Counted from the first letter of the stretch, positions 47,095 to 58,099 are shown. The stretch: DNA of 64,000 bases from Rhodocyclaceae bacterium (GCA_020445765.1 JAGRFY010000044.1:1-64000); one strand, 5' to 3'. A program made the numbers and translations. Notes: generated by a model from the sequence alone, not told the origin.

Positions 47095-47750
47095 ACGCCG
47101 CCCCCGAGCCGACCGTCTTCGTCGTCGACGACGACGCCGGCGTGAGACGCAGCATGCGCATGCTGATGGAAGCCGCGGGTCATCCGGTAGCCTGCTTCGA
47201 CAGTGCCGAGGCGTTCCTGCACGCCTGGCGCCCCGACTGGCACGGCTGCCTGGTGCTGGACGTCAGGATGAATGGCATGAGCGGATCGGCCTTGCATGAG
47301 ATTCTGACGGCTCGTGGCATCCCGCTGCCGGTCATCTATCTCACCGCCTACGCCGACGTGCCATGGACCGTGCAGGCGATGCGCCGCGGTGCCGTCGACG
47401 TGCTGGTCAAGCCGGCACAAGGACACGTGCTGCTGGCCGAGGTCGAGCGCATCCTCGCTGACCACTGCAAGTCGCCCCCGTCGACGGCATCCGACGGCAT
47501 CGCGCTAGACGGCCTGACGCCACGGCAGACCGAGATCATCAGGCTGGCAGTGGGGGGGGCCAGCAACAAGGAAATCGCACGCAGGCTCGGCATCAGCCAC
47601 CGGACCGTGGAGTATCACCGCACGCAGATCCTCAACAAGACCGGTGCGGCGTCCTTCCTCCAGATCGCCGCAAGCCTGCCCGGCGCTGCCGAAACCTCGG
47701 GCAAGGCGTCAGCGGGCGAATCCGCCGGACCGTCCGATTGGTCGGTGTGA
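47091..47750 (+). CDS. FixJ-like response regulator
   Basis: 219 residues. Receiver with DDDA at 13-16, phospho-acceptor Asp57 in CLVLDVRMNG, Thr85 in YLTAYA and Lys107 in LVKPAQ. A LuxR-type helix-turn-helix follows (about 140-205, LTPRQTEIIRLAVGGASNKE). ATG overlaps the kinase stop. It is a paralogue of the DctR-like regulator at 19.7 kb. It ends facing lon. Targets are not shown by the sequence, though the neighbouring island genes are obvious candidates. Confidence 0.9.
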   Translation: MNAAPEPTVFVVDDDAGVRRSMRMLMEAAGHPVACFDSAEAFLHAWRPDWHGCLVLDVRMNGMSGSALHEILTARGIPLPVIYLTAYADVPWTVQAMRRGAVDVLVKPAQGHVLLAEVERILADHCKSPPSTASDGIALDGLTPRQTEIIRLAVGGASNKEIARRLGISHRTVEYHRTQILNKTGAASFLQIAASLPGAAETSGKASAGESAGPSDWSV

Positions 47751-47804
47751 AGGCCGGCCCATGGCGAACCGGCAAGTCGGACCGCTTTCTGCCAGCCGCA
47801 GACA

Positions 47805-50216
47805 TCACGCGGGCGATGGCCCCTCGAGGGCCTCGCGCAGCGCATCGTCCACGGTCTCGAGCCACTCGAAGTGCAGGCTTTGTCGGGCGTCCGTCGGTAT
47901 CTCGTCGAGGTCCTTGCGGTTGCGCGCGGGCAGCATCACCGTGGCGATGCCGGCGCGCAACGCGGCCAGCACCTTCTCCTTGATGCCGCCGACCGGCAGC
48001 ACCAGCCCCCGCAGGCTGATCTCGCCGGTCATCGCGCGATCGGCGCGCACCGGCCGGCCGGTGACCAGGGAGGCCAGCGCGATGAACATCGCCACCCCGG
48101 CGCTCGGGCCGTCCTTGGGAATCGCGCCGGCCGGCACGTGCACATGGATGTCGTGCGTCTCGAACAGATCCGGCGCCAGGCCGAGGCGCGATGCCTGTGC
48201 CTTGACCAGCGTCAGTGCGGCCTGGACGCTCTCCTTCATGACGTCGCCCAGCTGGCCGGTCTGGATCAGCCTGCCCCTGCCCGGTACCAGGCTCGCCTCG
48301 ATGAACAGGATGTCGCCTCCGGCCGGCGTCCACGCCAGCCCGGTCGCCACACCGGCCTGGCTGGTGCGCAGCGCGACCTCGTTCTCGAAGCGCGCCGGAC
48401 CGAGGATCGCGGCGAGATCGCAGGCCGCGACACGAACCGGGATCGCGGCGCCTTCCGCGATGCGCACGGCGCTGTGGCGCAATACGTTGCCGAGCTCCCG
48501 TTCCAGGTTGCGCACCCCGGCTTCGCGGGTGTAGTCGGCAATGATCGCGTGGATCGCCTCGTCCGCGATCTCGCACTGGGATGCCGCCAGTCCGTTGGCC
48601 TCGAGCTGGCGCGCGAGCAGGAAGCGCCGCGCGATCTGCGCCTTCTCGTCCTCGGTGTAGCCCGGCAGCGCGATCACCTCCATGCGGTCGCGCAAAGGTC
48701 CGGGAATCGTATCGAGGACATTGGCGGTGCCGACGAACATCACTGCCGACAGGTCGAAGGGCACGCCCAGGTAGTTGTCGCGAAAGCTTGCGTTCTGCTC
48801 CGGATCGAGCACTTCCAGCAACGCCGCCGCGGGATCGCCCTGGATACCCGCACCGAGCTTGTCGAGTTCGTCGAGCATCATCACGCAGTTGCGCGCACCG
48901 GCCTTCCGCAACGCCTGGACGATGTTGCCCGGGAGCGCACCGACATAGGTGCGCCGGTGGCCGCGGATCTCGGCTTCGTCGTGCACGCCGCCCAGGCTCA
49001 CCCGGGCAAACTTGCGTGCGGTGGCGCGCGCGATGCTTTGACCCAATGACGTCTTGCCGACCCCGGGGGGGCCGACAAAGCACAGGATCGGGCTGCGTGC
49101 ATGCGGGTTGAGCTTGTGCACCGCCAGATGCTCCAGAATGCGCCGCTTGACCTTGCCGAGCCCGCAATGGTCCTGATCGAGGATGCGGCGCGCCTCGGCA
49201 ATGTCGATGCGGTCTTCCGTGAACACCGACCAGGGCAGCTCGGTGAGCCATTCGATGTAGGTCCTCAACATCGCGTATTCGGCAGCACCCTCTCCCATGC
49301 GCGCCAGCCGCTTGAGTTCCTTGCGCGCGAGCCGGTCGGCCTCCTCGCTCATCGCCGCCTTGTCGATGGCGTCGGCCAGCTCCTCGATGCCAGCCGCGTC
49401 CTCGCCGGTCTCGCCCAGTTCCTGCTGGATGGTCCTCAGTTGTTCGCGCAGCAGGAACTCGCGCTGCTTCTCGTCGATGCGACCCCGGGTCTGCTGGTCG
49501 ATCTTGTGCGACAGGCGCATCACTTCGAGGCGCTCGCCAAGGATCACCAGGAGGCGATCCATACGATCGCGCAGCTCGATTGCCTCCAGCAGCGCCTGCT
49601 TGTCGTCGCTCTTGAGGTCCAGCACGGCCGCCAGGAAGTCGGTCAGCGGCGCCCCCTCGTCAATGCCCGCAATGGTGCTGGCCAGTTCTGCAGACGCACC
49701 GGGCAGCAGTTCCAGCAATTCGCCGGCCCGCGTCTTCAGGTGCGCCAGGCGCGCCTCGATCTCGGCGTCGTCGGACGACTGCTCGCCGAGCCGTTCGACC
49801 TGCGCCACGAGATAGGGGTGACCCGTCAGGTAATCCTTGATGCGCACGCGCTGCACGCCCTGGCAGACGACATGATGGGTGCCGTCCGGGGCGGTGACGT
49901 AGCGGACGATGCGCGCAGCAGTACCCACGCGGTGAAGCTTGTGCGCGTCGGGATCGTCGTCGGCGGGATCCCTTTGCATCACCACGGCGATCTGCAGTTC
50001 GTGGCGCACGGCCTCCTGGGCCGCAAGCAGCGAGGTCGGCCGGCCTATCGCGATCGGGGCGACGAAGCCGGGGAACAGCACCAGATCGCGCACCGGCAGA
50101 ACGATCAGCGCGTCGGCAGGAACCTCGGATATCGCCGAATCCGGCTGCTGCGGTGCCGCAGCCGCCTGCGCCGGGCTACCGTCGGCGCTGCGGGTCGGAT
50201 CATCGGTATCGATCAC
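47805..50216 (-). CDS. lon: Lon ATP-dependent protease
   Basis: 803 residues, normal for LonA. The N-terminal substrate domain begins LIVLPVRDLVLFPGFVAPI, the AAA part has GPPGVGKTSLGQSIARA (about 360-376), and the protease part has catalytic serine in PKDGPSAGVAMF and lysine in LPVGGIKEKVLAA. Lon degrades unfolded and regulatory proteins. It is a second-type locus, lying in a stress island and coupled to a small heat shock gene by a four-base overlap, so it may be an accessory copy beside a housekeeping lon outside this window. Confidence 0.95.
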   Translation of the reverse strand: MIDTDDPTRSADGSPAQAAAAPQQPDSAISEVPADALIVLPVRDLVLFPGFVAPIAIGRPTSLLAAQEAVRHELQIAVVMQRDPADDDPDAHKLHRVGTAARIVRYVTAPDGTHHVVCQGVQRVRIKDYLTGHPYLVAQVERLGEQSSDDAEIEARLAHLKTRAGELLELLPGASAELASTIAGIDEGAPLTDFLAAVLDLKSDDKQALLEAIELRDRMDRLLVILGERLEVMRLSHKIDQQTRGRIDEKQREFLLREQLRTIQQELGETGEDAAGIEELADAIDKAAMSEEADRLARKELKRLARMGEGAAEYAMLRTYIEWLTELPWSVFTEDRIDIAEARRILDQDHCGLGKVKRRILEHLAVHKLNPHARSPILCFVGPPGVGKTSLGQSIARATARKFARVSLGGVHDEAEIRGHRRTYVGALPGNIVQALRKAGARNCVMMLDELDKLGAGIQGDPAAALLEVLDPEQNASFRDNYLGVPFDLSAVMFVGTANVLDTIPGPLRDRMEVIALPGYTEDEKAQIARRFLLARQLEANGLAASQCEIADEAIHAIIADYTREAGVRNLERELGNVLRHSAVRIAEGAAIPVRVAACDLAAILGPARFENEVALRTSQAGVATGLAWTPAGGDILFIEASLVPGRGRLIQTGQLGDVMKESVQAALTLVKAQASRLGLAPDLFETHDIHVHVPAGAIPKDGPSAGVAMFIALASLVTGRPVRADRAMTGEISLRGLVLPVGGIKEKVLAALRAGIATVMLPARNRKDLDEIPTDARQSLHFEWLETVDDALREALEGPSPA

Positions 50217-50626
50217 GGCGCCGCTCCTTCCGACCGCCTCAGATTCAGGACCAGACAGCCGTTTCCAATGCTCCGGCGGACCAGTTCGAAGGTACCGGGC
50301 AGCACGATGCGACGCTCGAAAAGCCCATACGGCATTTCCATCTGGCGTATCCGCGCCTGCCGGCAGGCCTCGGGCAAACGGCGCTCACCGCGCACCAGCA
50401 ATCCGTCCGCATCGATCACCACCTCGACCTGCGCGGGCGGCACGTCCGGCAACGCCACCACCACCAGCAGCGCGTCGCCCTGCTCGAAGACATCCACTGG
50501 TGGTACCCAGACCGGGGCACCGCTGCGCAGCTGCAGCCGGAAGAACTGGCGCTGGAGGCGTTCGGCGCGGTCGAACAGATCCAGCGCCTCACCCCAGACC
50601 CAGGAGTCTGGATCCCAACTCGGCAT
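50213..50626 (-). CDS. Hsp20-like small heat shock protein, copy 1
   Basis: 137 residues from ATG 50626. The alpha-crystallin core is seen in VPPVDVFEQGDALLVVVALPDVP and GLLVRGERRLPEA, with FERRIVLPG as the last conserved strand. It diverges in the N-terminus (WDPDSWVWGEALDLFDRAE) and lacks an IxI tail, so oligomer assembly may differ from typical sHsps. Its stop overlaps the lon ATG region by four bases, so chaperone and protease are co-translated. Confidence 0.85.
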   Translation of the reverse strand: MPSWDPDSWVWGEALDLFDRAERLQRQFFRLQLRSGAPVWVPPVDVFEQGDALLVVVALPDVPPAQVEVVIDADGLLVRGERRLPEACRQARIRQMEMPYGLFERRIVLPGTFELVRRSIGNGCLVLNLRRSEGAAP

Positions 50627-50972
50627 CACCTATCCCACCACGCTCTGCCTGCCCGGTTCTGCTTGCCCATCGGCGCTCGACGTGTGCCCACCGATTCCGG
50701 AAGCCGGCGCGGCCACGGACACCTGCGGCCCGGCGCGCGGCAGCGAGACAACGTCGCAAGCGCCTGCCCTCGGTGAGCCGGCAATTGCGGCGGCGATCTT
50801 CGGATGCTTCCCGGCACGCCAACTCCGCTTTCTTCGCGCCAACGACGCGTGCCGAAGCATCGACGGCGGCCGCTCACCGGCGGCGCCCCCCGGCGGACGC
50901 GCGTCGGGCTGGTCGCGCCGCCGCTGCAAGAGATGCCGATCGCGAACCGACGCCCCCCGCGACCGGCGTGTC
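50627..50972. other. Intergenic region before Hsp20-lon
   Basis: About 345 bases between the charged exported protein and Hsp20, both on the minus strand. It should hold the Hsp20-lon promoter. I see no clear -35/-10, no heat-shock sigma 32 element and no CRP/FNR box, and no supported gene. Confidence 0.4.
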
Positions 50973-51635
50973 TCAGCGTCCGCGTCCACCACCGCCACCG
51001 CCCATGCCACCGCCCATGCCACCGCCAGGGCCCGCGCCGCCGCCCATGCCCATGCGATGGCCACCGCCGCGCCCGTCATCCGACATCCCCGGCCTTTGCG
51101 GCGGCTCGTCCGGCAGCGTCACGCCTCTTTCCCGCGCGCGTTCGACCATCTGCGCATGGTGCTCGCTGCGGATCTTCTGGCGTTCCTCCTCGCTCGTTGC
51201 CGCCCGCATGCGCTGACGGTAATGCTCACGCTCTTCTTCCGTCATCAATTGCGAGCCGTAGATGCGGTCACGCGCCCGGGCCTGGGCTTCGTCCCCGATT
51301 CGTTCCTGTGTCTCGTGACGTTCCCGGTCCATTTCCCTGTCGCGCGTTCGGTAGTCGTCGTCGGAGGCCCGATCACGTTCCCGGACCTGGTCCTCGTCCC
51401 TGGTCCTCTCTCGCGCCATGTCCCTGTCGCGGACGCCATCGCGATCGTCGGATTCGCGGTCTCTCTCGCGAGTCTGCACCTCCTCCCGCATCCGTTCCTG
51501 CGCCTCGGTTCGCGCCTGTTCCATGCTTGCGTCGCGCGCGCGATCCTCCTGGGCCAACGCGGAAGACGCCGTCGCGCAGCTTGCGAGTCCCAGGGCATAC
51601 AGGACGAAAGTCTTCTTGAACGGCAGGGTTTTCAT
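50973..51635 (-). CDS. Exported protein rich in Arg, Glu and Asp
   Basis: 220 residues. A signal peptide (MKTLPFKKTFVLYALGLASCATASSALA) is followed by a highly charged stretch (about 30-125) with repeated R-D/E pairs such as REEVQTRERDRESDDRDG (in part), a conserved-looking LMTEEEREHYRQRMRAATS core (about 131-149) and a Gly/Met-rich tail (GMGGGAGPGGGMGG). No enzymatic domain is seen. It may be a periplasmic scaffold or metal-binding protein. A CRP/FNR-type promoter precedes it. Confidence 0.75.
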   Translation of the reverse strand: MKTLPFKKTFVLYALGLASCATASSALAQEDRARDASMEQARTEAQERMREEVQTRERDRESDDRDGVRDRDMARERTRDEDQVRERDRASDDDYRTRDREMDRERHETQERIGDEAQARARDRIYGSQLMTEEEREHYRQRMRAATSEEERQKIRSEHHAQMVERARERGVTLPDEPPQRPGMSDDGRGGGHRMGMGGGAGPGGGMGGGMGGGGGGRGR

Positions 51636-51701
51636 GGTGACCTCGATTCGTCAGGATCCGAGTGGCCATCCGACGGGTGCCGAAGGGCTGCTCCAGATGC
51701 C

Positions 51702-51742
51702 AATCTACGGCATGCGATCGGCGCACGAGTGATGGAGATCAA
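51702..51742 (-). promoter_or_regulatory. Best CRP/FNR-type box with -10, upstream of charged protein
   Basis: GTGAT-GGAG-ATCAA at 51729-51742 (TTGAT-CTCC-ATCAC on the minus strand) matches the FNR consensus at 9 of 10 positions. TAGATT at 51702-51707 on the minus strand lies 31 bases centre to centre downstream, the class II spacing, predicting a start near 51695, 60 bases before the gene at 51635. The two half-sites are one GTGA and one TTGA. Confidence 0.6.
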
Positions 51743-52209
51743 GGGTCGGCGAGCGGCTCCCGAAGTCGTCGCCGCCCCGGGGTCCGTCGGGCCGAAGGCC
51801 GGCAGGCCGGGGGTGTGGCGGGATTGTCCCCGGCGACTCCGCGACCGCCTGCAGGCGGCCCTTGCACACCGGCTCGCCGCGACAGCGGGGCTTGTTCGGA
51901 AGATAGCCCGGACAGAGGTTTCGCCGGTCAGGCACCGGCCTCGCAGGCCAGCAGGCGCACGGCAACCGCGATCGGCCGGACACGCACGAATTGCCACCCT
52001 TCGGCAGCCCCGGGCTGCAGCAACGCCCGGCCACTCGCACCGCCCCGACGATGAATGCATCGGCTCGATCGCCGCGGCGTGCAGGGTACACGCCGCCCGT
52101 TCGAATCCATGGAAGGACCCGCAACCCGTGGCGATCGCGAGTCGCACGAGCGGGAAGACGGTGACGGCATGGGGCGACCGCAGCCGCCCCACTTCAGCAG
52201 CGCAGCGAT
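51743..52209. other. Intergenic region without supported gene
   Basis: About 470 bases between the CRP/FNR-type box and the second small heat shock gene. Several short frames exist on both strands but none has a convincing start, ribosome site or family match. It may contain the end of the hsp20 transcript; no clear terminator was found. Confidence 0.45.
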
Positions 52210-52650
52210 TCAGGCGATCTTCACTTCCCGCGCATTCGATTTCGACTCGCCGGTCTTGGGCAGGCGAATGCTCAGCATGCCGTCATTGAACCGGGCCTCG
52301 ACCTTGCTCCCGTCGACATTGTCCGGCAGCGAGAAACGACGCGAAAAGCTGCCGTACGAACGCTCGATGCGATGGTATTGCTTCCCCTTCTCTTCCTTCT
52401 CACGCCGGCGCTCGCCACGCAGCGTGAGCAAACCGTTATCGACGGTGACGTGTACGTCTTCCCTTCGGACCTCGGGCAACTCGGCCTTGACCTCGAACTC
52501 CGTTTCGTTCTCTGCGATATCGACCCTGGGCGACCAGTCCTCCGGCGCGACGACCTCGCTCGACCCCAGCCGCAGCGGCCCGAACGAGCGCGTCAGCCGG
52601 TCGAACATTTCCTCCATTTCACGCATTGGCTCCCATTTCATCAATGCCAT
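52210..52650 (-). CDS. Hsp20 small heat shock protein, copy 2
   Basis: 146 residues from ATG 52650 (MALMKWEPMREMEEMFDRL), the typical start of the IbpA-like bacterial class A sHsp. The alpha-crystallin domain covers about 40-135 with SPRVDIAENETEFEVKAELP, GLLTLRGERRREKEEKGK and FSRRFSLPDNVDG; a KIA end is present but no clear IxI motif. It holds unfolding proteins for refolding by DnaK and ClpB. A CRP/FNR-type dyad sits about 145 bases upstream, which would put a heat shock chaperone under low-oxygen control. Confidence 0.92.
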   Translation of the reverse strand: MALMKWEPMREMEEMFDRLTRSFGPLRLGSSEVVAPEDWSPRVDIAENETEFEVKAELPEVRREDVHVTVDNGLLTLRGERRREKEEKGKQYHRIERSYGSFSRRFSLPDNVDGSKVEARFNDGMLSIRLPKTGESKSNAREVKIA

Positions 52651-52741
52651 GACGTATCTCCAGTGCGGGGAACTCGAGTCGGGCGGCCACAGCGCCCCGC
52701 ATTGATCGTTCTGTGCCTCCCGGGCCATCGGCCTCGCACCT

Positions 52742-52801
52742 ATCGTAGTCATGCGGCGGGATCGGAAAAGCACAACTAGGATGACCCTTGACGATCGTCA
52801 C
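52742..52801 (-). promoter_or_regulatory. CRP/FNR-type dyad upstream of Hsp20 copy 2
   Basis: TTGAC-GATC-GTCAC at 52788-52801 contains the perfect palindrome TGACGATCGTCA. On the minus strand TACGAT at 52742-52747 is a -10 candidate 50 bases (centre to centre) downstream, close to class I spacing (box near -60), giving a start near 52735. Half-sites are one TTGA and one GTGA. Nothing else explains the palindrome. Confidence 0.5.
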
Positions 52802-52819
52802 TCGGCATGCGGCAAGCTC

Positions 52820-53347
52820 TCACAGGGCACGCACGACGCGCACGGTCTCGCGGTCGTCGGGATCGTGGTGCACGCTGAAGCCGAGCTGGCGCGCGAACTT
52901 GAGCATCTTGACATTGACCGCCAGAACCGAACCTTCCATGGTGGTGAGACCCCGCTCGCGGGCAATGACCATCAGCTCGAACATCATCAGGCCAGCGACG
53001 CCGGTACCCTGCCAGGCATCGTCGACCGCGATTGCGAACTCGCAACCGCGACCGTCCGGGCCGACGACGTAGCGCACCACGCCGACCTCCACCTCGTGTC
53101 CATCGCGCACGACCGTTGCCACCAGGGCCATATGCCGGTCGTAGTCCGGTTCGGTCAGGTAACGCAGCTTGGCCGGCGGCAATTCCTTCAACGTCGCCAT
53201 GAAGCGTGCATATCGCGACTCTTTCGACAGGTGCCGGACGAAATCCTGTTCCATCGCGGCGTCGTCCGGGCGGATCGGCCGAATGGTCACCTGGCTGCCA
53301 TCGAACAGGTAGTGGTTGTGCACCAGCGCCTCGGGATAGTCGGCCAT
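52820..53347 (-). CDS. GNAT-family acyltransferase
   Basis: 175 residues from ATG 53347, which has GGGGTGA at good spacing; a GTG at 53356 overlapping the acp stop is an alternative. The GNAT core shows VTIRPIRPDDAAMEQDFVRHLS, VGVVRYV, AIAVDDAWQGTGVAGLMMFEL (A motif, in part) and LTTMEGSVLAVNVKMLKFARQLGF (B motif, in part). It resembles the GNAT part of Pat-type protein acetyltransferases that act without a fused domain. Placement immediately after an acyl carrier protein suggests it might use an acyl-ACP or acyl-CoA donor. Confidence 0.85.
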   Translation of the reverse strand: MADYPEALVHNHYLFDGSQVTIRPIRPDDAAMEQDFVRHLSKESRYARFMATLKELPPAKLRYLTEPDYDRHMALVATVVRDGHEVEVGVVRYVVGPDGRGCEFAIAVDDAWQGTGVAGLMMFELMVIARERGLTTMEGSVLAVNVKMLKFARQLGFSVHHDPDDRETVRVVRAL

Positions 53348-53352
53348 CGGGC

Positions 53353-53613
53353 TCACCCCGCCGATTGGCCGCGCAGCCGCTCGGCCAGATAGTCGATGAT
53401 CCCGGCAAGCGTCCCCAGCCTGCGGTAGTCGCGTTCCGGGATGTCCAGCCCGAGGCGCTCGTGCAGGCGGGCAATGACGTTGAGCCAGTCCATCGAGTCG
53501 AGGTCGATCAGGCGCCGCAACACCGCGTCATCGTCGATCGACTCGAAGTCGGTCTCAGGCGCAATGCGACCCAGCGTTTCGAGCACCGCGTCACGGATCT
53601 GCTCGCGATTCAT
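53353..53613 (-). CDS. Free-standing acyl carrier protein
   Basis: 86 residues. The phosphopantetheine attachment motif reads LIDLDSMDWLN with Ser40, and the four-helix pattern of ACPs is visible. It differs from housekeeping AcpP, which has DSLD and a more acidic helix II, so it is a dedicated carrier. Its ATG overlaps the stop of a small ORF (ATGA), and its stop overlaps or precedes the GNAT start, so three genes are coupled. No ketosynthase or acyl-ACP ligase is adjacent. Confidence 0.88.
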   Translation of the reverse strand: MNREQIRDAVLETLGRIAPETDFESIDDDAVLRRLIDLDSMDWLNVIARLHERLGLDIPERDYRRLGTLAGIIDYLAERLRGQSAG

Positions 53614-53846
53614 CGTCGGCTCCGGCGTGATCCGGCGGTCGAGCGTTCGCCACCGGGCGTGCGCTTCGTGGCCGCATGGCGGTCGAGCACCATTGAACGC
53701 CGATTGCGAATGGGCAAGATCCGGCGTCGCCAGTGTCCACCGCGGGACACCGGCCCTACCCCGACGCACAGCACCTCGAGCCCGGCCGCCCCCGCGCCCT
53801 CTGGCATCGCGCCGACCACCGCCTCGCTGGCCATCAACTGATGCAT
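53610..53846 (-). CDS. Small unknown ORF coupled to acyl carrier protein
   Basis: 78 residues if started at ATG 53846, which has AGGA at a 6-base spacing; ATG 53861 is five codons upstream. The sequence (MHQLMASEAVVGAMPEGAGA, later RRSMVLDRHAATKRTPGG) is basic toward the C-terminus and matches no family I know. Support comes from third-position G/C bias, the ATGA overlap with the acp gene and a CRP/FNR-type promoter in front. It could still be a leader rather than a functional protein. Confidence 0.45.
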   Translation of the reverse strand: MHQLMASEAVVGAMPEGAGAAGLEVLCVGVGPVSRGGHWRRRILPIRNRRSMVLDRHAATKRTPGGERSTAGSRRSRR

Positions 53847-53872
53847 CGCAGTTCCTCGCATGGCGCTTGCGC

Positions 53873-53914
53873 CATTTTGATTTGCGACCTGATCGGCGCT
53901 GTGACATCGCTCAA
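53873..53914 (-). promoter_or_regulatory. CRP/FNR-type promoter of small ORF-ACP-GNAT operon
   Basis: GTGAC-ATCG-CTCAA at 53901-53914 (TTGAG-CGAT-GTCAC on the minus strand) matches FNR consensus at 7 of 10 positions. CAAAAT near 53873-53878 on the minus strand is at class II distance, with a start near 53866, about 20 bases before the small ORF. The half-sites are again one TTGA and one GTGA. Confidence 0.5.
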
Positions 53915-54013
53915 GGGATGCTCGCACCGCCGATGGAATCCGGCCGGGGGACGCTGGCATGGTCCGCTCGAGTACCCGTGCAGCAAGTACGCGCGCCGCA
54001 CGCAGGACGATGC

Positions 54014-56686
<2,673 letters not shown>

Positions 56687-56839
56687 CGCCAGCTCCTCTC
56701 GTCCCGCACGCGCAGACGCAGACCGCGCCCCACCATCGTAGTGGATCTCGATGGCCGGGCGGCCCGAAGTCGACGGCGAGGTAGATCGGCCCGGCCATCG
56801 CCCCCGACGATCATTGTGCGATCATGACACCGTCTATGC

Positions 56840-57200
56840 ACCACGCCCCTCCCCGGAAGCACCGCCGGCGCATCGAATCGCTGCTGGCCGTGGTCTGGCT
56901 GGCGCCCGTGCGCGCCTGGCGGCCACGGGCGAGCTCGCCGCGTTTGCCGGCGACGCAATGTCGGGTCGCTTCGACACCGAATTGGCGGCGGCAATGACCC
57001 GATTGCAGGCGCGCCACTTGCCTGACGCACGCAATGTGCCTGTCGAACGACGCATCGCCCCGATCCGCATCAGTCTGGAATGCCCGCGCTCGGTCAGCCA
57101 CGATCGGGTATGCGACGACCTACTGCTCGACATCGTCGGCTCCAAAGCGAACCACTACTTGGTCAGGCCTTATTCGCTGGGCTTCAGGCCGGTGTCGCGC
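56840..57200 (+). pseudogene. Decayed YcbB-type L,D-transpeptidase fragment
   Basis: One frame reads LAGARARLAATGELAAF, then GRFDTELAAAMTRLQARH, then NVPVERRIAPIRISLE. These match, in order, the peptidoglycan-binding repeat (ALRERLxATGEL ... FDxxLAxAVxxFQxRHG) and the following ALNVPVExRIxxIRxNLER segment of YcbB/LdtD-like L,D-transpeptidases. The bridge between them is missing, the next residues (DDLLLDIVGSK) are degenerate, and the catalytic HGT and SHGCxR motifs are absent. No start codon or ribosome site is present. It is a dead fragment between the ATPase and a phosphoribosyltransferase gene. Confidence 0.6.
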
Positions 57201-57334
57201 CTGATGCGGCGCAGCGCGATGCCTTGGCTCGTGGATCCGGAGAACTCGCCCAGGGTGGCACCCCGGCTCTCGCGCGCCACGGCCCGCAGGTCCACCGGCA
57301 GGCCACAGCGCAGCGCCACCCCGGCGCGCATCGC

Positions 57335-58000
57335 TCAGCGCCGGTCGGATGTCGGCGGAGCCTTGGCCGTCGACAGCGATGCACCCAGCAGCCGCAGCAC
57401 CTCCGCATCCTCGACCTGTTCGAAGTCCGCATAGAAGGCCCCGATTGCGCCCATCCAGGCCGGTTCGAGAAGACAGGCCACCTGATCGCAATGCCTGGCG
57501 ATCAGGGCCAGCGTATCGGGCGGCGCCACCGGTACCGCGACGATGAGTTCGACTGGTGCCTGCGCCTTGAGGACGTGCAGCGCAGCCAGCATCGTGGCGC
57601 CGGTGGCGATCCCGTCGTCGGCGAGAATCACGCTTCGCCCAGTCACCGGCGCACGTGGGCGGAGCGCACGGAACGCATGCCGGCGGCGCGCGATCTCCAC
57701 TGCCTGGCGCGCCTGTTCCTCGGCAAGATAGGCGTCGGAAAAACCCGGCACCTCGCGGGCGAACTCGGTCAGATAGACATCGCCATCTTCGCCCAGCGCG
57801 CCGATCGCCAGTTCCGGCTCGTAAGGCGCCCGCAGCTTCCGCACCAGGACCACGTCGAGTTCCGCTCCGAGCCGCTCCGCCAGAACGGCGGCCACGACGA
57901 CGCCACCGCGCGGAATGCCGAGCACCAGCGGATTCTTGAGCGCGCTTCCCGGGATCAGCGCGGCGAGCTGCGTGGCAGCATCCTTGCGGTCATGGAACAT
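57335..58000 (-). CDS. Phosphoribosyltransferase-fold protein
   Basis: 221 residues from ATG 58000; twelve codons upstream are in frame but not family-like. The PRPP motif VILADDGIATGATMLAALHVL is clear (about 125-145), and the N-terminal VLGIPRGGVVVAAVLAERLGAELDVVLVRKL matches the COG1926 group (each shown in part). This group often sits beside Lon, Hsp20 and universal stress genes; the substrate is unknown. A weak CRP/FNR-like dyad lies 92 bases upstream. Confidence 0.88.
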   Translation of the reverse strand: MFHDRKDAATQLAALIPGSALKNPLVLGIPRGGVVVAAVLAERLGAELDVVLVRKLRAPYEPELAIGALGEDGDVYLTEFAREVPGFSDAYLAEEQARQAVEIARRRHAFRALRPRAPVTGRSVILADDGIATGATMLAALHVLKAQAPVELIVAVPVAPPDTLALIARHCDQVACLLEPAWMGAIGAFYADFEQVEDAEVLRLLGASLSTAKAPPTSDRR

Positions 58001-58057
58001 TCCGTGCCTCTTCTGGCGGCAGCAATGCCGGGGCACGACGGCGCCCCATTTCCGGCC

Positions 58058-58099
58058 ATCCTATCCGACCGAGCGCGGCCCGATCGCGACATCCGTCAA
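58058..58099 (-). promoter_or_regulatory. Weak CRP/FNR-like box with -10 before phosphoribosyltransferase
   Basis: TTGAC-GGAT-GTCGC on the minus strand (58086-58099) matches the FNR consensus at 6 of 10 positions. TAGGAT at 58058-58063 lies 32 bases centre to centre downstream, again class II spacing, predicting a start near 58051. Weak alone; noted because the spacing repeats that of the other boxes. Confidence 0.35.

Noticed and set aside
49101..52289. Very long plus-strand open frame (1062 codons) opposite lon and its neighbours
   Set aside because: It is antisense to lon, Hsp20 and the charged protein, which have clear family motifs. The translation is rich in Arg, His and Gly and shows no domain.
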